The notes: a model not told the origin generated them from the sequence alone. Counted from the stretch's first letter, positions 29,795 through 38,874 are shown. The stretch is 64,000 nucleotides of DNA from Methanohalophilus euhalobius (GCF_900215215.1 NZ_OBDR01000004.1:62001-126000); one strand, 5' to 3'. Translations and numbers: made by a program.

Positions 29795-30490
29795 TCATTT
29801 CTTTTGTCGTTGTATATCCCTGAGTACACCTCTTAATGTCTGTACTTCCCGTGGTGTCAGTTCTGCACGTCCGAATATTCTTTTTAGCATAATTGAAGTT
29901 TTTTCCATCTTATGTTCGGGGTGTTTTATATCTGCAAGCACCTGTCCAAAATGGTCATATAACAATTGAAGATCAAAACCATTAGCAATCGGTCTCTCTC
30001 CGATTTCCAGATTGCTCATTTCATACATTGCAACTGTTGCTGCATGGGAGATGTTCATGATGGGGTATTTTTCTGATGTCGGAATCGTCATGATCATATC
30101 GCATCTTTTGAGTTCTTCCCGGGTAAATCCATTATCCTCTCTTCCGAAAAGGAAGGCAATCTTTCCATTAGTTTCCCTGAATTTATCCCGTATCTCGGAT
30201 GGAGTGTATGCAGGCATACGTATGTGCTGGTCGGTTTTTATACCTGCAATCCCCGATGTACCAATTACTATATCTGTATCTTCAATAGCCTCTTCCAATG
30301 TGTCTACTTTTGGAGCACTTTCCAGTAAATCACTTGCATGGCATGACATTGCTCTTGCCTGTCCTTCCAGTTTACAGGGATTTACAAGAACCAGGTCATC
30401 AAATCCGAAATTTTCCATTGAGCGTGTGACCGAACCTACATTTCCCTGGTATAGAGGTTCTACAAGTACGATTCTAATTTGCGGTGACAT
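29795..30490 (-). CDS. trmJ: TrmJ-type SPOUT RNA methyltransferase
   Basis: Predicted SAM-dependent 2'-O-methyltransferase acting on tRNA position 32, by family resemblance. The 231-residue protein has the TrmH/SPOUT blocks RIVLVEPLYQGNVGSVTRSM at the N terminus, AFLFGREDNGFTREEL near 110, and the knot motif PIMNISHAATVAMYEM near 140. A basic C-terminal helical region (FGRAELTPREVQTLRGVLRD) follows. It stands alone, upstream of mcm on the same strand and divergent from the rubrerythrin gene. Substrate is inferred; another tRNA or rRNA site is possible. Confidence 0.85.
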   Translation of the reverse strand: MSPQIRIVLVEPLYQGNVGSVTRSMENFGFDDLVLVNPCKLEGQARAMSCHASDLLESAPKVDTLEEAIEDTDIVIGTSGIAGIKTDQHIRMPAYTPSEIRDKFRETNGKIAFLFGREDNGFTREELKRCDMIMTIPTSEKYPIMNISHAATVAMYEMSNLEIGERPIANGFDLQLLYDHFGQVLADIKHPEHKMEKTSIMLKRIFGRAELTPREVQTLRGVLRDIQRQKK

Positions 30491-30582
30491 GTCTTGCTTT
30501 TTGAATACGCTCTTTGCTATAATATCTTGCGAATGGTTGTCTGTTTGTAGTTGGGTTGATGCAATATTTCATGCCAAAAAAT

Positions 30583-30596
30583 GTTATATAATATAC
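30583..30596 (+). promoter_or_regulatory. TATA-box promoter for the rubrerythrin gene
   Basis: GTTATATAATATAC is a strong TATA element. The predicted start is near 30615, giving a leader of about 30 bases that carries GGAGTGA before the ATG. Confidence 0.55.
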
Positions 30597-30645
30597 GAAC
30601 AATCTACTTTCTACTGCTCTAACAGCATTATTGTGGAGTGATTTT

Positions 30646-31029
30646 ATGAGTATTGAGAAAATATTGAAAGATACTTTCAAAGGGGAAACGACAGAAGTTG
30701 GATGGTACTTTGCCATGTCAAAACTGGCAGAGAGGGAAGGCTACCCTGAAGTCGCAGTTTATTTACGCCAGATTGCAATGGATGAAGCCTGGCATGCCGC
30801 AGAGACTGCAGAAATTCTTGGTCTGATCAAAGATACCACAATTGAGAACATCAAGATGATGCTTGAAGGTGAAACCATGGCAGAAGGCGAAAAAGGTGAT
30901 GCTGCTAAAATTGCCAGGGATGAAGGTAATGCACAGGCAGCTCTTTTCTTCGAGAAAGCTTCCTTTGATGAGGCAAGGCATAAAGAAGGCCTTAAAGGTC
31001 TGCTGAAAAGATTGGAAAAAGAGTGCTAA
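30646..31029 (+). CDS. Rubrerythrin-like diiron protein (no rubredoxin domain)
   Basis: Ferritin-like four-helix protein of 127 residues, expected to reduce peroxide in anaerobes. The ATG is chosen for GGAGTGA five bases upstream. Diiron-ligand motifs are visible in both halves: ETTEVGWYFAMS and DEAWHAAE in the first, DEGNAQAALFFEKASFDEARH in the second. The C-terminal rubredoxin domain of classical rubrerythrin is absent, so an electron donor must be separate. It is 13 bases before a siroheme protein gene, which suggests a shared role in redox stress or sulfur chemistry. Confidence 0.88.
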   Translation: MSIEKILKDTFKGETTEVGWYFAMSKLAEREGYPEVAVYLRQIAMDEAWHAAETAEILGLIKDTTIENIKMMLEGETMAEGEKGDAAKIARDEGNAQAALFFEKASFDEARHKEGLKGLLKRLEKEC

Positions 31030-31042
31030 TGAGGGATTATTA

Positions 31043-31702
31043 ATGTCAAAAGATATTCTTGAAAAGGGTGCCATTCTCCAGAGGGACCGTGAAACATTCG
31101 CGATTGCCCCCCAAACACCTGGAGGCATTGTATCAGCTGATGTGTTGCGTAAGATTGCTGACACTGCGGACAAATATGAGGCAGCTGCCATTAAACTGAC
31201 ATCTGCTCAACGTGTCTGTATTGTAGGTCTCAAGGAGGACGATATAGACAATGTCTGGGATGACCTGGATATGAAACCAGCTGCTGCAATCGGTCCATGT
31301 GTGAGAAGTATCAAAATTTGTCCGGGTACTACTTTCTGTAAACGAGGTCAGCAGGATGCTGTAACTCTCGGTCTTGAACTGGATGAGAAATACCATGGAA
31401 TGCAACTCCCTTCCAAATTCAAAATAGCGGTTTCAGGCTGCATGAACTCATGTTCCGAACCTGCTGTCAGGGATATAGGTATCATGGGTACTCCAAAAGG
31501 TTATACCGTGATGGTCGGGGGTAATGCAGGTATTCGTCCAAGACTTGGTGATGTGATAGCTGATGAACAGAATGATGATGAGGTTAAAGAACTGGTTGAT
31601 AAGATTGTCAGCTTTTACAAGACCCACGCAAAAAAGCACAGGATCGGACGCATGATCGATGATATGGGTCTTGAAAATTTCAAAAGGGAAATAGGCCTGT
31701 AA
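31043..31702 (+). CDS. Small sulfite-reductase-like siroheme/[4Fe-4S] protein
   Basis: The 219-residue protein has one ferredoxin-like half domain (about 15-75) and a siroheme-[4Fe-4S] half with Cys93, Cys99, Cys133 and Cys137 in the CX5C...CX3C pattern (CPGTTFC and GCMNSC). This matches the small dissimilatory-sulfite-reductase-like proteins of methanogens (Dsr-LP or aSiR type). There is no F420-dehydrogenase domain, so it is not the full F420-dependent Fsr. The substrate (sulfite, nitrite or other) cannot be told. It follows rubrerythrin and precedes hdrED on the same strand. Confidence 0.87.
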   Translation: MSKDILEKGAILQRDRETFAIAPQTPGGIVSADVLRKIADTADKYEAAAIKLTSAQRVCIVGLKEDDIDNVWDDLDMKPAAAIGPCVRSIKICPGTTFCKRGQQDAVTLGLELDEKYHGMQLPSKFKIAVSGCMNSCSEPAVRDIGIMGTPKGYTVMVGGNAGIRPRLGDVIADEQNDDEVKELVDKIVSFYKTHAKKHRIGRMIDDMGLENFKREIGL

Positions 31703-31878
31703 TTAAGGGATTCTATTCTTTCCTTTCCTCTCTTTTTTTCTAATTCTCCTCTCCTGTTTTGTTTTTGCATAATGAAAATCTTTAAATACAATTGTTACCA
31801 CCAATACTCCATCTTATATTACTACTGCTAATAATTTTTGTAAAATGTCTTTTAAAATGGTATCAGGAGATAGAATTT

Positions 31879-32655
31879 ATGGCTATGGAATATTATGCTG
31901 GCATATCCGATGCTATGAGGATCACATTCGTGCAGGTCATGATACTGGCCATTATAGCGATTGTGATATTCCTCTATGGAATGTATATAAATCTGAAAAA
32001 ATGGGGATTAGGTGCTGAAGGTTACGGACAAAAACCTTCCAAAGGCAGCATCTTTACTCTCCCTAAAACACTGGCCTATCAGATGAGTGAGGATGGGCAT
32101 GGTCATAAACAGAATATCATTGTGACTCTTGTGCTTGATATTCTATTGCAGCGTCGTATAATGCGCCGCAGTCCCCTTCGATGGTTTATGCATATTACCA
32201 TTTTTGTAGGCTGGATGACTCTGTTCCTATTGTCCCTTCTTATGTTCCTTGTGGAATTACTACACATGGCACACCTGGGAATCGGCCCCGATCCTGCAGT
32301 CTTCAGGGAATTCCTCGGTCCAATTAATGACCTGTTCAGCTACATTCTGCTTACAGGTATAATAATTGCAATCGCAAGAAGACTCTTTATTCCAAGAATG
32401 CGTGAAGCTACCATTGCATATGACTCCATACTACTTGGTGGACTGACCCTCATTACTGTTACAGGATTTATTGCTGATGGTATCAGGAATGGCACTTTCT
32501 GGGGCTTTGGTATTGAATATCCCTATGCTCCACCAGCTGCACTGTTCCACGTGATAATCTCCCTGCTCTTCTGTATTGCTTACATCCCATACAGCAAATA
32601 CATCCACATGATTGCAACACCTCTTACTATTTTGGCCAACAAGGGAGGCGAATAA
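31879..32655 (+). CDS. hdrE: Heterodisulfide reductase subunit E (cytochrome b)
   Basis: Membrane b-type cytochrome that passes electrons from methanophenazine to HdrD. The ATG at 31879 ([17 protein letters not shown]) is preceded by CAGGAGAT; upstream frame is not needed. The 258-residue protein has about five membrane spans (about 15-35, 103-130, 150-172, 185-205, 222-240) and candidate heme histidines in [20 protein letters not shown] and [12 protein letters not shown] at about 31781-31790 gives a leader near 68 bases. It is the first of the hdrED pair. Confidence 0.95.
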   Translation: MAMEYYAGISDAMRITFVQVMILAIIAIVIFLYGMYINLKKWGLGAEGYGQKPSKGSIFTLPKTLAYQMSEDGHGHKQNIIVTLVLDILLQRRIMRRSPLRWFMHITIFVGWMTLFLLSLLMFLVELLHMAHLGIGPDPAVFREFLGPINDLFSYILLTGIIIAIARRLFIPRMREATIAYDSILLGGLTLITVTGFIADGIRNGTFWGFGIEYPYAPPAALFHVIISLLFCIAYIPYSKYIHMIATPLTILANKGGE

Positions 32656-32656
32656 A

Positions 32657-33913
32657 ATGGTACGTGATAATCCGTCTATTACAACGGAAAACCTTACAGC
32701 TGTCCAGCTTATGGAAATCGATTCCTGCACTCGTTGTGGCGAATGTGTACAGTGGTGCCCGACATATGATGCATCAGGCAAAAAACCCGGTCTTGCACCC
32801 AGGGACAAGATTCTACGCTGGCAGGAATATATGAAGAAATCCTATGGTCTGCGTGCCAGGCTCTTTGGACCCAAACAGGTTCCAGAGGAAGAAATTGAAC
32901 AATTCAAGGAAGATGTCTACGGATGTACCACCTGTGCAATGTGTGCTACAGTTTGTGAATCCGGCATCAATACCGTTGAACTCTGGGAAGCAATGCGCGC
33001 CAATCTAGTAAAACGTGGCAATGGTCCTGTTGGTAAACAGCCCATGTTTGTCAAGCTTATAGGGGAATATGGCAACCCATACATGGCAGATCCCAAGGAA
33101 CGTCTCAGCTGGGTCCCCGATGATGTTAAAATAGAAGATAAAGCAGATATTCTCTATTTCGGTGGCTGTACCGCTGAACTGAGGCAGAAAAAACTTGCTT
33201 TTGCAACCGCACGTGTACTGAACCATCTGGATATTCCATTCACCATGCTCGGTGAGGACGAACAGTGCTGTAATTCCGCTCTTGTAAGAACCGGTCAGTA
33301 CGAAATCGAAGATATTTCCAGAAGGTCTGCCCGTAAAAATGTTGACGGTATAAAGGCAAAGGGTGCCACCAAGGTACTTTTCGCTTGCGCGGGTTGCTAC
33401 AGGACTGCCCTTGTGGATTGGCCAAGGTTGCTTGGTGAAGAACTTCCATTCGAGGTTATCCACATAACTGAGTACCTTGACAAACTCATCGATGAAGGCA
33501 AGATCAACTGGAAACAGCCATTTGATAATAAGACAATCACCTACCACGACCCATGTCACCTGGGACGTCACGTAGGAGTTTTCGAGCCACCACGTAAGGT
33601 ATTGCGCAGTATCCCCGGTCTGAACTTTGTTGAAATGGACCGTATAAAGGACAATCAGCGCTGCTGTGGAGCAGGCGGTGGTGTCAAAGCAGGTATTCCG
33701 GATCTTGCACTTGGTGTTGCCGAGACAAGGGTTGAAGATGCTCTTGCCAAGAACCCGGATATTCTTTCCAGTGCCTGCCCATTCTGTAAGAGGAACCTTT
33801 CTGATGGAAGAGATTCTGTCAAGGCAGAAAAACTGGAAGTCGAAGATGTCATTGTTTTGACTGCTGAGGCTCTTGGTATCGATCTTTCTGATTGTGAAGA
33901 TCAGGCAAGATAA
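32657..33913 (+). CDS. hdrD: Heterodisulfide reductase subunit D
   Basis: Catalytic subunit that reduces CoM-S-S-CoB at the membrane using electrons from HdrE, closing the methanogenic cycle started by MCR. The ATG at 32657 ([14 protein letters not shown]) has GGGAGGCG upstream and follows the hdrE stop by one base. The 418-residue protein has two [4Fe-4S] motifs ([12 protein letters not shown] and [13 protein letters not shown]) and two CCG domains, with EQCCNSALV plus ACAGC in the first and QRCCGAGGG plus ACPFC in the second. The CCG cysteines bind the noncubane active-site cluster. Confidence 0.97.
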   Translation: MVRDNPSITTENLTAVQLMEIDSCTRCGECVQWCPTYDASGKKPGLAPRDKILRWQEYMKKSYGLRARLFGPKQVPEEEIEQFKEDVYGCTTCAMCATVCESGINTVELWEAMRANLVKRGNGPVGKQPMFVKLIGEYGNPYMADPKERLSWVPDDVKIEDKADILYFGGCTAELRQKKLAFATARVLNHLDIPFTMLGEDEQCCNSALVRTGQYEIEDISRRSARKNVDGIKAKGATKVLFACAGCYRTALVDWPRLLGEELPFEVIHITEYLDKLIDEGKINWKQPFDNKTITYHDPCHLGRHVGVFEPPRKVLRSIPGLNFVEMDRIKDNQRCCGAGGGVKAGIPDLALGVAETRVEDALAKNPDILSSACPFCKRNLSDGRDSVKAEKLEVEDVIVLTAEALGIDLSDCEDQAR

Positions 33914-33920
33914 TCAACTC

Positions 33921-33937
33921 AAGGGGTTATACCCCTT
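33921..33937 (+). terminator. Terminator of hdrED
   Basis: AAGGGGT, a three-base loop, and ACCCCTT form a compact perfect hairpin followed by a T-rich tract (TTATTTTCTCTTTTT), eight bases after the hdrD stop. Confidence 0.7.
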
Positions 33938-33992
33938 TTATTTTCTCTTTTTAGAAACCTACATAAATTATCAGTTACGTCTTGTTGCTGCT

Positions 33993-34640
33993 ATGCAAAT
34001 TCCCTACGAGTTTTTAGGCAGGATATTCATATACCTGATGATTCTGGCTTTGGCAGGGATATTGTTGGCACTTATAGTAGGTGCTTACAGTTTCAGGAAA
34101 AGGCACATCATTTTCCCAAATTTTGTCCTTTTCATTCTCTATATGTTCTATACTCCGGCCAAATGGATATGCAGAGTGTTCCATATCAGGGATACTCTGG
34201 TTGATGAGATTCTGATCGAAGTGCGCAATGCTGTAATGCTGGATGAATTTAGTGACAGTTCCGGTTTACGTGTTGTATTCCTGCCACAATGTCTAAGGCA
34301 TGCCCGGTGTCCTGCGCGTTGTGATCCGATTCATGGTTATGAATGTCGGCGATGCGGCCTTTGTTCCATTGGTTATATCAGTGAGGAAGCTGAAAAACGT
34401 GGCTTCCGCGCTTTTGTAATTCCCGGGGGAAGTTTCATTAAGAAAATCATAAAAAACTATCATCCTACTTCATGTATCGGAGTGGCATGTTATACTGAAC
34501 TTGCAGAGGCTATGGAAGAAGTTTCATTTATGCCTGTACAGGGAATCTGCCTTTTAAAAGATGGTTGTTTTGAAACAGAAGTGGACGTCGAGGCTGTAAT
34601 TGAGAAAATGGAGGCATGTAATGTACGATCTGATAGGTAA
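33993..34640 (+). CDS. DUF116 family membrane-anchored Cys-rich protein, copy 1
   Basis: The 215-residue protein has two N-terminal hydrophobic spans (about 8-32 and 38-58), then a cytoplasmic domain. The Cys-rich signature FLPQCLRHARCPARCD and YECRRCGLC suggests a metal or Fe-S site. A second block, VIPGGSFIKKIIKNYHP, is also conserved in copy 2. The ATG is chosen because a TATA-like ACATAAATTA is centred 29 bases before it, so the mRNA would be almost leaderless; longer upstream frame overlaps hdrD and is unlikely. Function of DUF116 is unknown. It overlaps copy 2 by 20 bases. Confidence 0.82.
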   Translation: MQIPYEFLGRIFIYLMILALAGILLALIVGAYSFRKRHIIFPNFVLFILYMFYTPAKWICRVFHIRDTLVDEILIEVRNAVMLDEFSDSSGLRVVFLPQCLRHARCPARCDPIHGYECRRCGLCSIGYISEEAEKRGFRAFVIPGGSFIKKIIKNYHPTSCIGVACYTELAEAMEEVSFMPVQGICLLKDGCFETEVDVEAVIEKMEACNVRSDR

Positions 34641-35256
34641 AGTGCTGATAGGAGCCGTGGCAATATCTGTCTTATTGAGTAGCTTTGCTCTTTTTGTCAG
34701 CCGCATCAGCCTTAATCGGCATGTACGTCTTGCAGGTATTTTTGCATGGGTACTTGATTTATTCTACCTGCCTATCAAATATTTCTTTTGCAAATTGTCT
34801 GATCCCCGTATTCTGGACAGCTGGATGGTTTCCCTGAAGAACATTGCTCATTACCATGCTTTTGGAAGGACTCGTAACAGGATTATGCTTTTACCACATT
34901 GTATGCGTTTTCTGGACTGTCCTGCTTACTCGTCGCGGTATGGTATACAATGCAAGGAATGTGGCAGATGTATAGTTGGGCAGCTAAAAAGGGATGCACA
35001 AAAGTATGGTTATCGTTTCTACATTATAACAGGCTCCTCATTTGTGAAGCATGTATTGAAAGAAAAGCCTGCAGACGGAATTCTGGTTGTTGGTTGTAAT
35101 TATGAGATTAACAAGGGCATGCGTTTTCTACGAGGTAAAAACGTTATTGCTTATGGTGTCCCTCTTGAAAGTGATGGTTGTTATAATACCTCTATAAGTT
35201 ACGAAAAAATTGCAGGTATTCTTGAGGAATTCGGTCCTGCTGGCAATAGTGTGTGA
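34621..35256 (+). CDS. DUF116 family membrane-anchored Cys-rich protein, copy 2
   Basis: A 211-residue paralogue of the preceding protein. It keeps two N-terminal spans (about 5-28 and 35-58), the Cys signature LLPHCMRFLDCPAYSS with IQCKECGRC, and ITGSSFVKHVLKEKP in place of IPGGSFIKKIIKNYHP. The third Cys of the first cluster in copy 1 (PARCD) is replaced by Ser here (PAYSS). The start has GGAGG seven bases upstream, inside copy 1, so the two are translationally coupled, possibly as a heterodimer. Function unknown. Confidence 0.82.
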   Translation: MYDLIGKVLIGAVAISVLLSSFALFVSRISLNRHVRLAGIFAWVLDLFYLPIKYFFCKLSDPRILDSWMVSLKNIAHYHAFGRTRNRIMLLPHCMRFLDCPAYSSRYGIQCKECGRCIVGQLKRDAQKYGYRFYIITGSSFVKHVLKEKPADGILVVGCNYEINKGMRFLRGKNVIAYGVPLESDGCYNTSISYEKIAGILEEFGPAGNSV

Positions 35257-35298
35257 GTGAGGGGAGTAAGCTCCCTTCTGTTGATGCAAAGATGCATT

Positions 35299-35600
35299 GG
35301 CAGTATTCGGCTAAGCGTCACACCAAAACGGAGGTTGTCCGAACAACAACTTTGATCCCATTTCGACTTGCACCCGCGAGGATTCGCCGTTCCATCCGTA
35401 CCCTGCGCGACCTCAATTTTTCATATCATTGCTTTAACGCAGGCCGGTATCGTTTCTGTGCCATCATGCGGTAAAACCGCAAGAGCCGGTTTCCCGGCTG
35501 CCCGGGCTCTCGCCCGATACCCTTTACAGGTATTCGCGTGTCCGGAAGGTGGGGAGACTTTCCTCAGACCAGAAGGCCCGGAAACTGCCCTCCCTCTCTC
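35299..35600 (-). ncRNA. rnpB: RNase P RNA
   Basis: Catalytic RNA that matures tRNA 5' ends. On the minus strand the stretch carries the universal element GAGGAAAGTC (35556-35565), ACAGAAAC (35452-35459), the block GGATGGAACGGCGAATCC followed by GGGTGCAAGTCGAAATGGG, and the 3' element CGCTTAGCCGAATACTGCC. GGCAG near 35585 pairs with CTGCC at 35299-35303, closing the molecule. A TATA box (TTCTATATATCC on the minus strand, about 35620-35631) predicts a 5' end near 35600. Exact ends are estimated. It explains the gap between the DUF116 pair and msrB. Confidence 0.92.
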
Positions 35601-35660
35601 ACAAAGCCCCTAATTCATCGGATATATAGAAATACTTATCGCAATGGCTTTTTTATTTTC

Positions 35661-36059
35661 TTATTCAGGGTTAATATTCAGGGAAATCGAGTCTATGCAA
35701 AAATGCTCTCCGGTAGGGGCCGGTCCATCATCAAAAACATGGCCCAAGTGCCCTCCACAACGGCTGCATATCACTTCGATGCGTTTCATTCCCAGGGAAT
35801 AGTCAGGTATTCTTTCAATGTTGTCTTCTGATATTGCTTCCCAGAAGCTTGGCCAGCCGGTGCCTGCATCGTACTTTGTGGAGGAAGAGAATAGATCCTG
35901 ACCACATCCGGCACAGGAGTAGATACCTTTTTCGTAAAAATCATTGTATTTACCACTAAAAGGTGCTTCTGTTCCTTTTTTTCTGAGGACACGAAACTGT
36001 TCTGTAGATAAACGGCTTCTCCATTCCTCTTCTGAAATTTGGATCAAGTTTTCGGACAT
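35661..36059 (-). CDS. msrB: Peptide-methionine (R)-S-oxide reductase
   Basis: Repairs oxidised methionine (R form) in proteins. The 132-residue protein has the MsrB fold motifs: the two zinc-binding CXXC pairs (CAGC near 49-52, CSRC near 98-101), YDAGTGWPSFWEAI, HLGHVFDDGPAPTGEHFCID with the catalytic cysteine (C120 or so) in HFCID. GAGGGG lies six bases before the ATG. It lies about 60 bases downstream of the rnpB start on the same strand. No MsrA is adjacent. Confidence 0.95.
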   Translation of the reverse strand: MSENLIQISEEEWRSRLSTEQFRVLRKKGTEAPFSGKYNDFYEKGIYSCAGCGQDLFSSSTKYDAGTGWPSFWEAISEDNIERIPDYSLGMKRIEVICSRCGGHLGHVFDDGPAPTGEHFCIDSISLNINPE

Positions 36060-36178
36060 ATTAACCCCTCATAAAAATATTGCAAACGGCTGGATGGAGA
36101 ATGTTTGGTAGGATTGAATCAACCGTTCGCAATCATACTAACATTGTGTTTGGGCTATATAATCGTTTGCCTGATGCC

Positions 36179-36616
36179 TTAGGGTACGACCAATACCTGT
36201 GTTTTGGAATGTCTTACCACATTTTCTGCCACACTGCCAAGCAAAAGATGACTGATACCTGTCCTACCAAGTGTTCCCATTACTATGAGGTCTATCCCGT
36301 TTTCCGTGGCAAATTTGACGATGCTATCTGCAGGATTGCCCTCTATTATTATGGGTTCTACATCGACATCTGCCTTCTTCCCGGTATCAACAACGTATTC
36401 AGTTGCACTTTTTCCTTCATCCTTAAGATGATTGCGCAATGAATCGGCCCACCTTTCTCCGCGGGTTGTGATGGATACACTTACAGGTGGCAAAACATAG
36501 ACTGCCTTGACCTTTGCACCGGTTGCTTTTGCAAGTTCAATACCCCAGTTAACTGCATTCTTTACATTCTCAGACCCGTCGGTGGCGATCATTATCTTTT
36601 CAATTTTCGTACTCAT
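36179..36616 (-). CDS. Universal stress protein (UspA family)
   Basis: A 145-residue single Usp domain. The ATG at 36614-36616 has GGGGGT seven bases upstream; a TTG one codon earlier is the only alternative. IMIATDGSENVKNAV at the N terminus and the nucleotide-binding motif GTLGRTGISHLLLGSVAENV near residues 115-134 (G-2x-G-9x-G-S type) suggest an ATP-binding member. Its exact role is not known. It is divergent from ccmA and upstream of msrB on the same strand. Confidence 0.93.
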   Translation of the reverse strand: MSTKIEKIMIATDGSENVKNAVNWGIELAKATGAKVKAVYVLPPVSVSITTRGERWADSLRNHLKDEGKSATEYVVDTGKKADVDVEPIIIEGNPADSIVKFATENGIDLIVMGTLGRTGISHLLLGSVAENVVRHSKTQVLVVP

Positions 36617-36697
36617 CAATATACCCCCATAATATCTTCTGATTATTATGCTATATTTCTTTTGGTTGTATTTGCCAATATATCACAATCTTAATTT

Positions 36698-37441
36698 ATG
36701 GCTACTATCATTTATTCCATGATGGGCGAAACGATTCTTGTTGCAGAGGATATTTTCCGGGATTACGGTTGCCTACATGCTTTGAATGGAATTAACCTGC
36801 GTGTGGAAGAAGGTGAATTTATTGCAATTATCGGTCCCAATGGGGCAGGTAAATCCACCCTTTTGAAAATTTTTGCCTCTCTGATCTCTCCTACCGAAGG
36901 TACATTGCAAATCTTTGGAACAAAAGATCACGACAGAGAAGATGTACAGGATAGAATAGGAATGCTTTCCCACGAAACGTTCCTGTATGAAAATCTGACA
37001 GCTCGTGAAAACCTTGTATTTTTTGGGAAACTGTATGGCATAGAACATACTGCTCTTGATGAGAGATGTGATTATCTTATCAGAAAAATCGGTCTGTGGA
37101 AAAGGGCCGAAGATCCTGTTAAAAACTTCTCAAGGGGAATGAAACAACGTTTGTCCTTTGCAAGGGCCATTATCCATGATCCTTCCCTTTTATTACTTGA
37201 TGAACCTTATACCGGCCTTGACATGAATGCATCTTCACTTATGGAAAACCTTCTTCTGGAAAACCCGGCTGTGACTAAGATAATGATTACTCATGATCTG
37301 GATAAGGCATTTCGTTTGTGCAATCGTCTGTTGATCATGGAGGACGGGAATATTGTTCATGATGTGGGGGCCAACGATCCAAATGCACGTAAATTTGCCG
37401 AAGCTGTCTGTTTTTCTGATGGAGGGCAATTTAAATGTTAA
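36698..37441 (+). CDS. ccmA: Heme ABC exporter ATPase CcmA
   Basis: ATPase of the CcmABC heme-handling transporter of cytochrome c maturation. The 247-residue protein has Walker A GPNGAGKST at 46-54, signature NFSRGMKQRLSFA (about 143-155), Walker B LLLLDEPYTGLD and the H-loop ITHD. The first ATG gives this length, but a TATA element at about 36673-36682 predicts transcription near 36704, so the ATG at 36719 or 36722 (MGETILVAEDIFRDYG) is more likely the real start. It overlaps ccmB by 7 bases. Taken alone it could be any ABC ATPase; its neighbours decide the call. Confidence 0.85.
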   Translation: MATIIYSMMGETILVAEDIFRDYGCLHALNGINLRVEEGEFIAIIGPNGAGKSTLLKIFASLISPTEGTLQIFGTKDHDREDVQDRIGMLSHETFLYENLTARENLVFFGKLYGIEHTALDERCDYLIRKIGLWKRAEDPVKNFSRGMKQRLSFARAIIHDPSLLLLDEPYTGLDMNASSLMENLLLENPAVTKIMITHDLDKAFRLCNRLLIMEDGNIVHDVGANDPNARKFAEAVCFSDGGQFKC

Positions 37442-38109
37442 AGGGTTTGAATATAGCTTTAAAAGATCTGAAAATTGAAAGCAGGGCTAGGGAAATATTT
37501 ATTTCGATGGTTGTTTTTTCGTTATTGATCCTTATTATCTTTAGTATTGCTTTTTCTGATCTGTTGTCTTCTGCCAGCAAAACTGCAACGGTGGCTTCGG
37601 GTGTGCTCTGGATATGTTTCATATTTGCAGGGACGCTGGGTCTAAACCGTACCTTTGCTACAGAGGTCCAGAACAGTTGTATGGATGCCCTGAAAATGTG
37701 TCCCATACCCCGCAATTCAATTTACCTCTCCAAGGTCATCTTTGTATTCTTGCTGATGCTACTGGTAGAAATAATTACTATCCCAATGTTTTCTGTCCTC
37801 TTTAATTACCAGTTTACTGCAATTATCTGGGTTGGTATTGTCATATTACTGGGATCCTTTGGCTTTGTTGTGGTGGGATGCCTGATATCGGCTCTTGTCA
37901 TACGTGCCCGTGCCGGGGAAATGCTGCTTCCTGTCCTACTTTTACCTCTGTCCCTGCCGGTTATCATCCCGGCGGTGTCTGCCACTTCGGGTCTTTTGAG
38001 GGGTGAGGATATATTTTCTTTAATGTCATATATCCGACTGCTGGTAGTCTATGACTTTGTCTTCTTTGCAGTTTCAATGCTGGTTTTTGAGTATGTCGTA
38101 GAGGATTAA
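37435..38109 (+). CDS. ccmB: Heme ABC exporter membrane protein CcmB
   Basis: Integral membrane partner of CcmA. The 224-residue protein has six hydrophobic spans (about 20-42, 48-66, 95-118, 122-148, 155-178 and 195-218) and the family block LKMCPIPRNSIYLSKVIFVF around residue 85. It begins inside the 3' end of ccmA, so the two are coupled. It is followed by ccmC after 63 bases. In bacteria CcmAB releases the CcmE-heme complex; no ccmE gene is visible in this window. Confidence 0.87.
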   Translation: MLKGLNIALKDLKIESRAREIFISMVVFSLLILIIFSIAFSDLLSSASKTATVASGVLWICFIFAGTLGLNRTFATEVQNSCMDALKMCPIPRNSIYLSKVIFVFLLMLLVEIITIPMFSVLFNYQFTAIIWVGIVILLGSFGFVVVGCLISALVIRARAGEMLLPVLLLPLSLPVIIPAVSATSGLLRGEDIFSLMSYIRLLVVYDFVFFAVSMLVFEYVVED

Positions 38110-38172
38110 TATACAGTGAGTTCCATAGTCATGCAGACATCTGAAATAACCCTTACAAACCGGTGATGCTAG

Positions 38173-38874
38173 TTGCAGTGGGAAAAATATTCCAAACCAT
38201 TTTACCTGTTCACAGCCCTGATGCTTGTTGTAGCATTTTGGGCCATTTTTTTCTATCTGCCGGTCATGAAAGATTCGGCGGGGAATGTACTGGATTCCAG
38301 TTTCAATATATTCTATTTCCATATGCCGATTGCAATTGTTGCCTATCTGGCCTTTTTTGTTGTCTTTGTATCGAGTATCCTTTATCTGCGTGAAAGTGAT
38401 TCAAAATGGGATATGGTATCTCTTTCTGCTGCAGAAGTAGGTGTCATATTTGCATTCCTTGTGCTTGCAACCGGCTCCATCTGGGCAAAAGCTATATGGG
38501 GCTGGTACTGGGTGTGGGAGCCCCGGTTAACTACCTCTCTTGTGCTTTTTCTTGTGTATGTAGGCTATCTCATGCTCAGGACAGCCTTGGATGACCCTCT
38601 TAAAAGGGCCCGGTTATCTGCGGTTTTCGGGATTGTGGCCTTTGTATCGGTGCCTTTGAGTTTTCTTTCCATTCGCATCTGGAGAAGTGCCCATCCCCTG
38701 ATGTTTGGAGGCTCTCTTTATGGTCAGGAGGGAGGCGGGCTTGAAGGCTCTTCCTTACTCCTTGTGCTCCTTCTCAACATGCTGGCATTTGTGATGTCAT
38801 TTATAAGCCTTACTTCTTTTAAGTATCAAAATGAAAAGCTTGGAAGAGAACTGGAAATGGCTAAAGGTCGTTGA
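38173..38874 (+). CDS. ccmC: Heme exporter/CcmC-type WWD protein
   Basis: Membrane protein that presents heme for cytochrome c maturation. The 233-residue protein has about six spans, the WWD-type motif WGWYWVWEPRLT at 109-120 and a candidate heme-ligand His50 in FYFHMP, with a second histidine in RSAHPLMF. The usual Asp of WxWD is Glu-Pro here, an unusual variation. The start is a TTG at 38173 (an in-frame TAG lies just upstream), with GGTGAT as a weak binding site. It completes ccmABC. Confidence 0.87.
   Translation: MQWEKYSKPFYLFTALMLVVAFWAIFFYLPVMKDSAGNVLDSSFNIFYFHMPIAIVAYLAFFVVFVSSILYLRESDSKWDMVSLSAAEVGVIFAFLVLATGSIWAKAIWGWYWVWEPRLTTSLVLFLVYVGYLMLRTALDDPLKRARLSAVFGIVAFVSVPLSFLSIRIWRSAHPLMFGGSLYGQEGGGLEGSSLLLVLLLNMLAFVMSFISLTSFKYQNEKLGRELEMAKGR

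Noticed and set aside
31043-31702. F420-dependent sulfite reductase (Fsr)
   Set aside because: Too short and without the N-terminal F420-dehydrogenase-like domain.
35253-35613. Small proteins on the plus strand between the DUF116 pair and msrB
   Set aside because: The region is explained by RNase P RNA on the minus strand, with conserved GAGGAAAGTC and ACAGAAAC elements.
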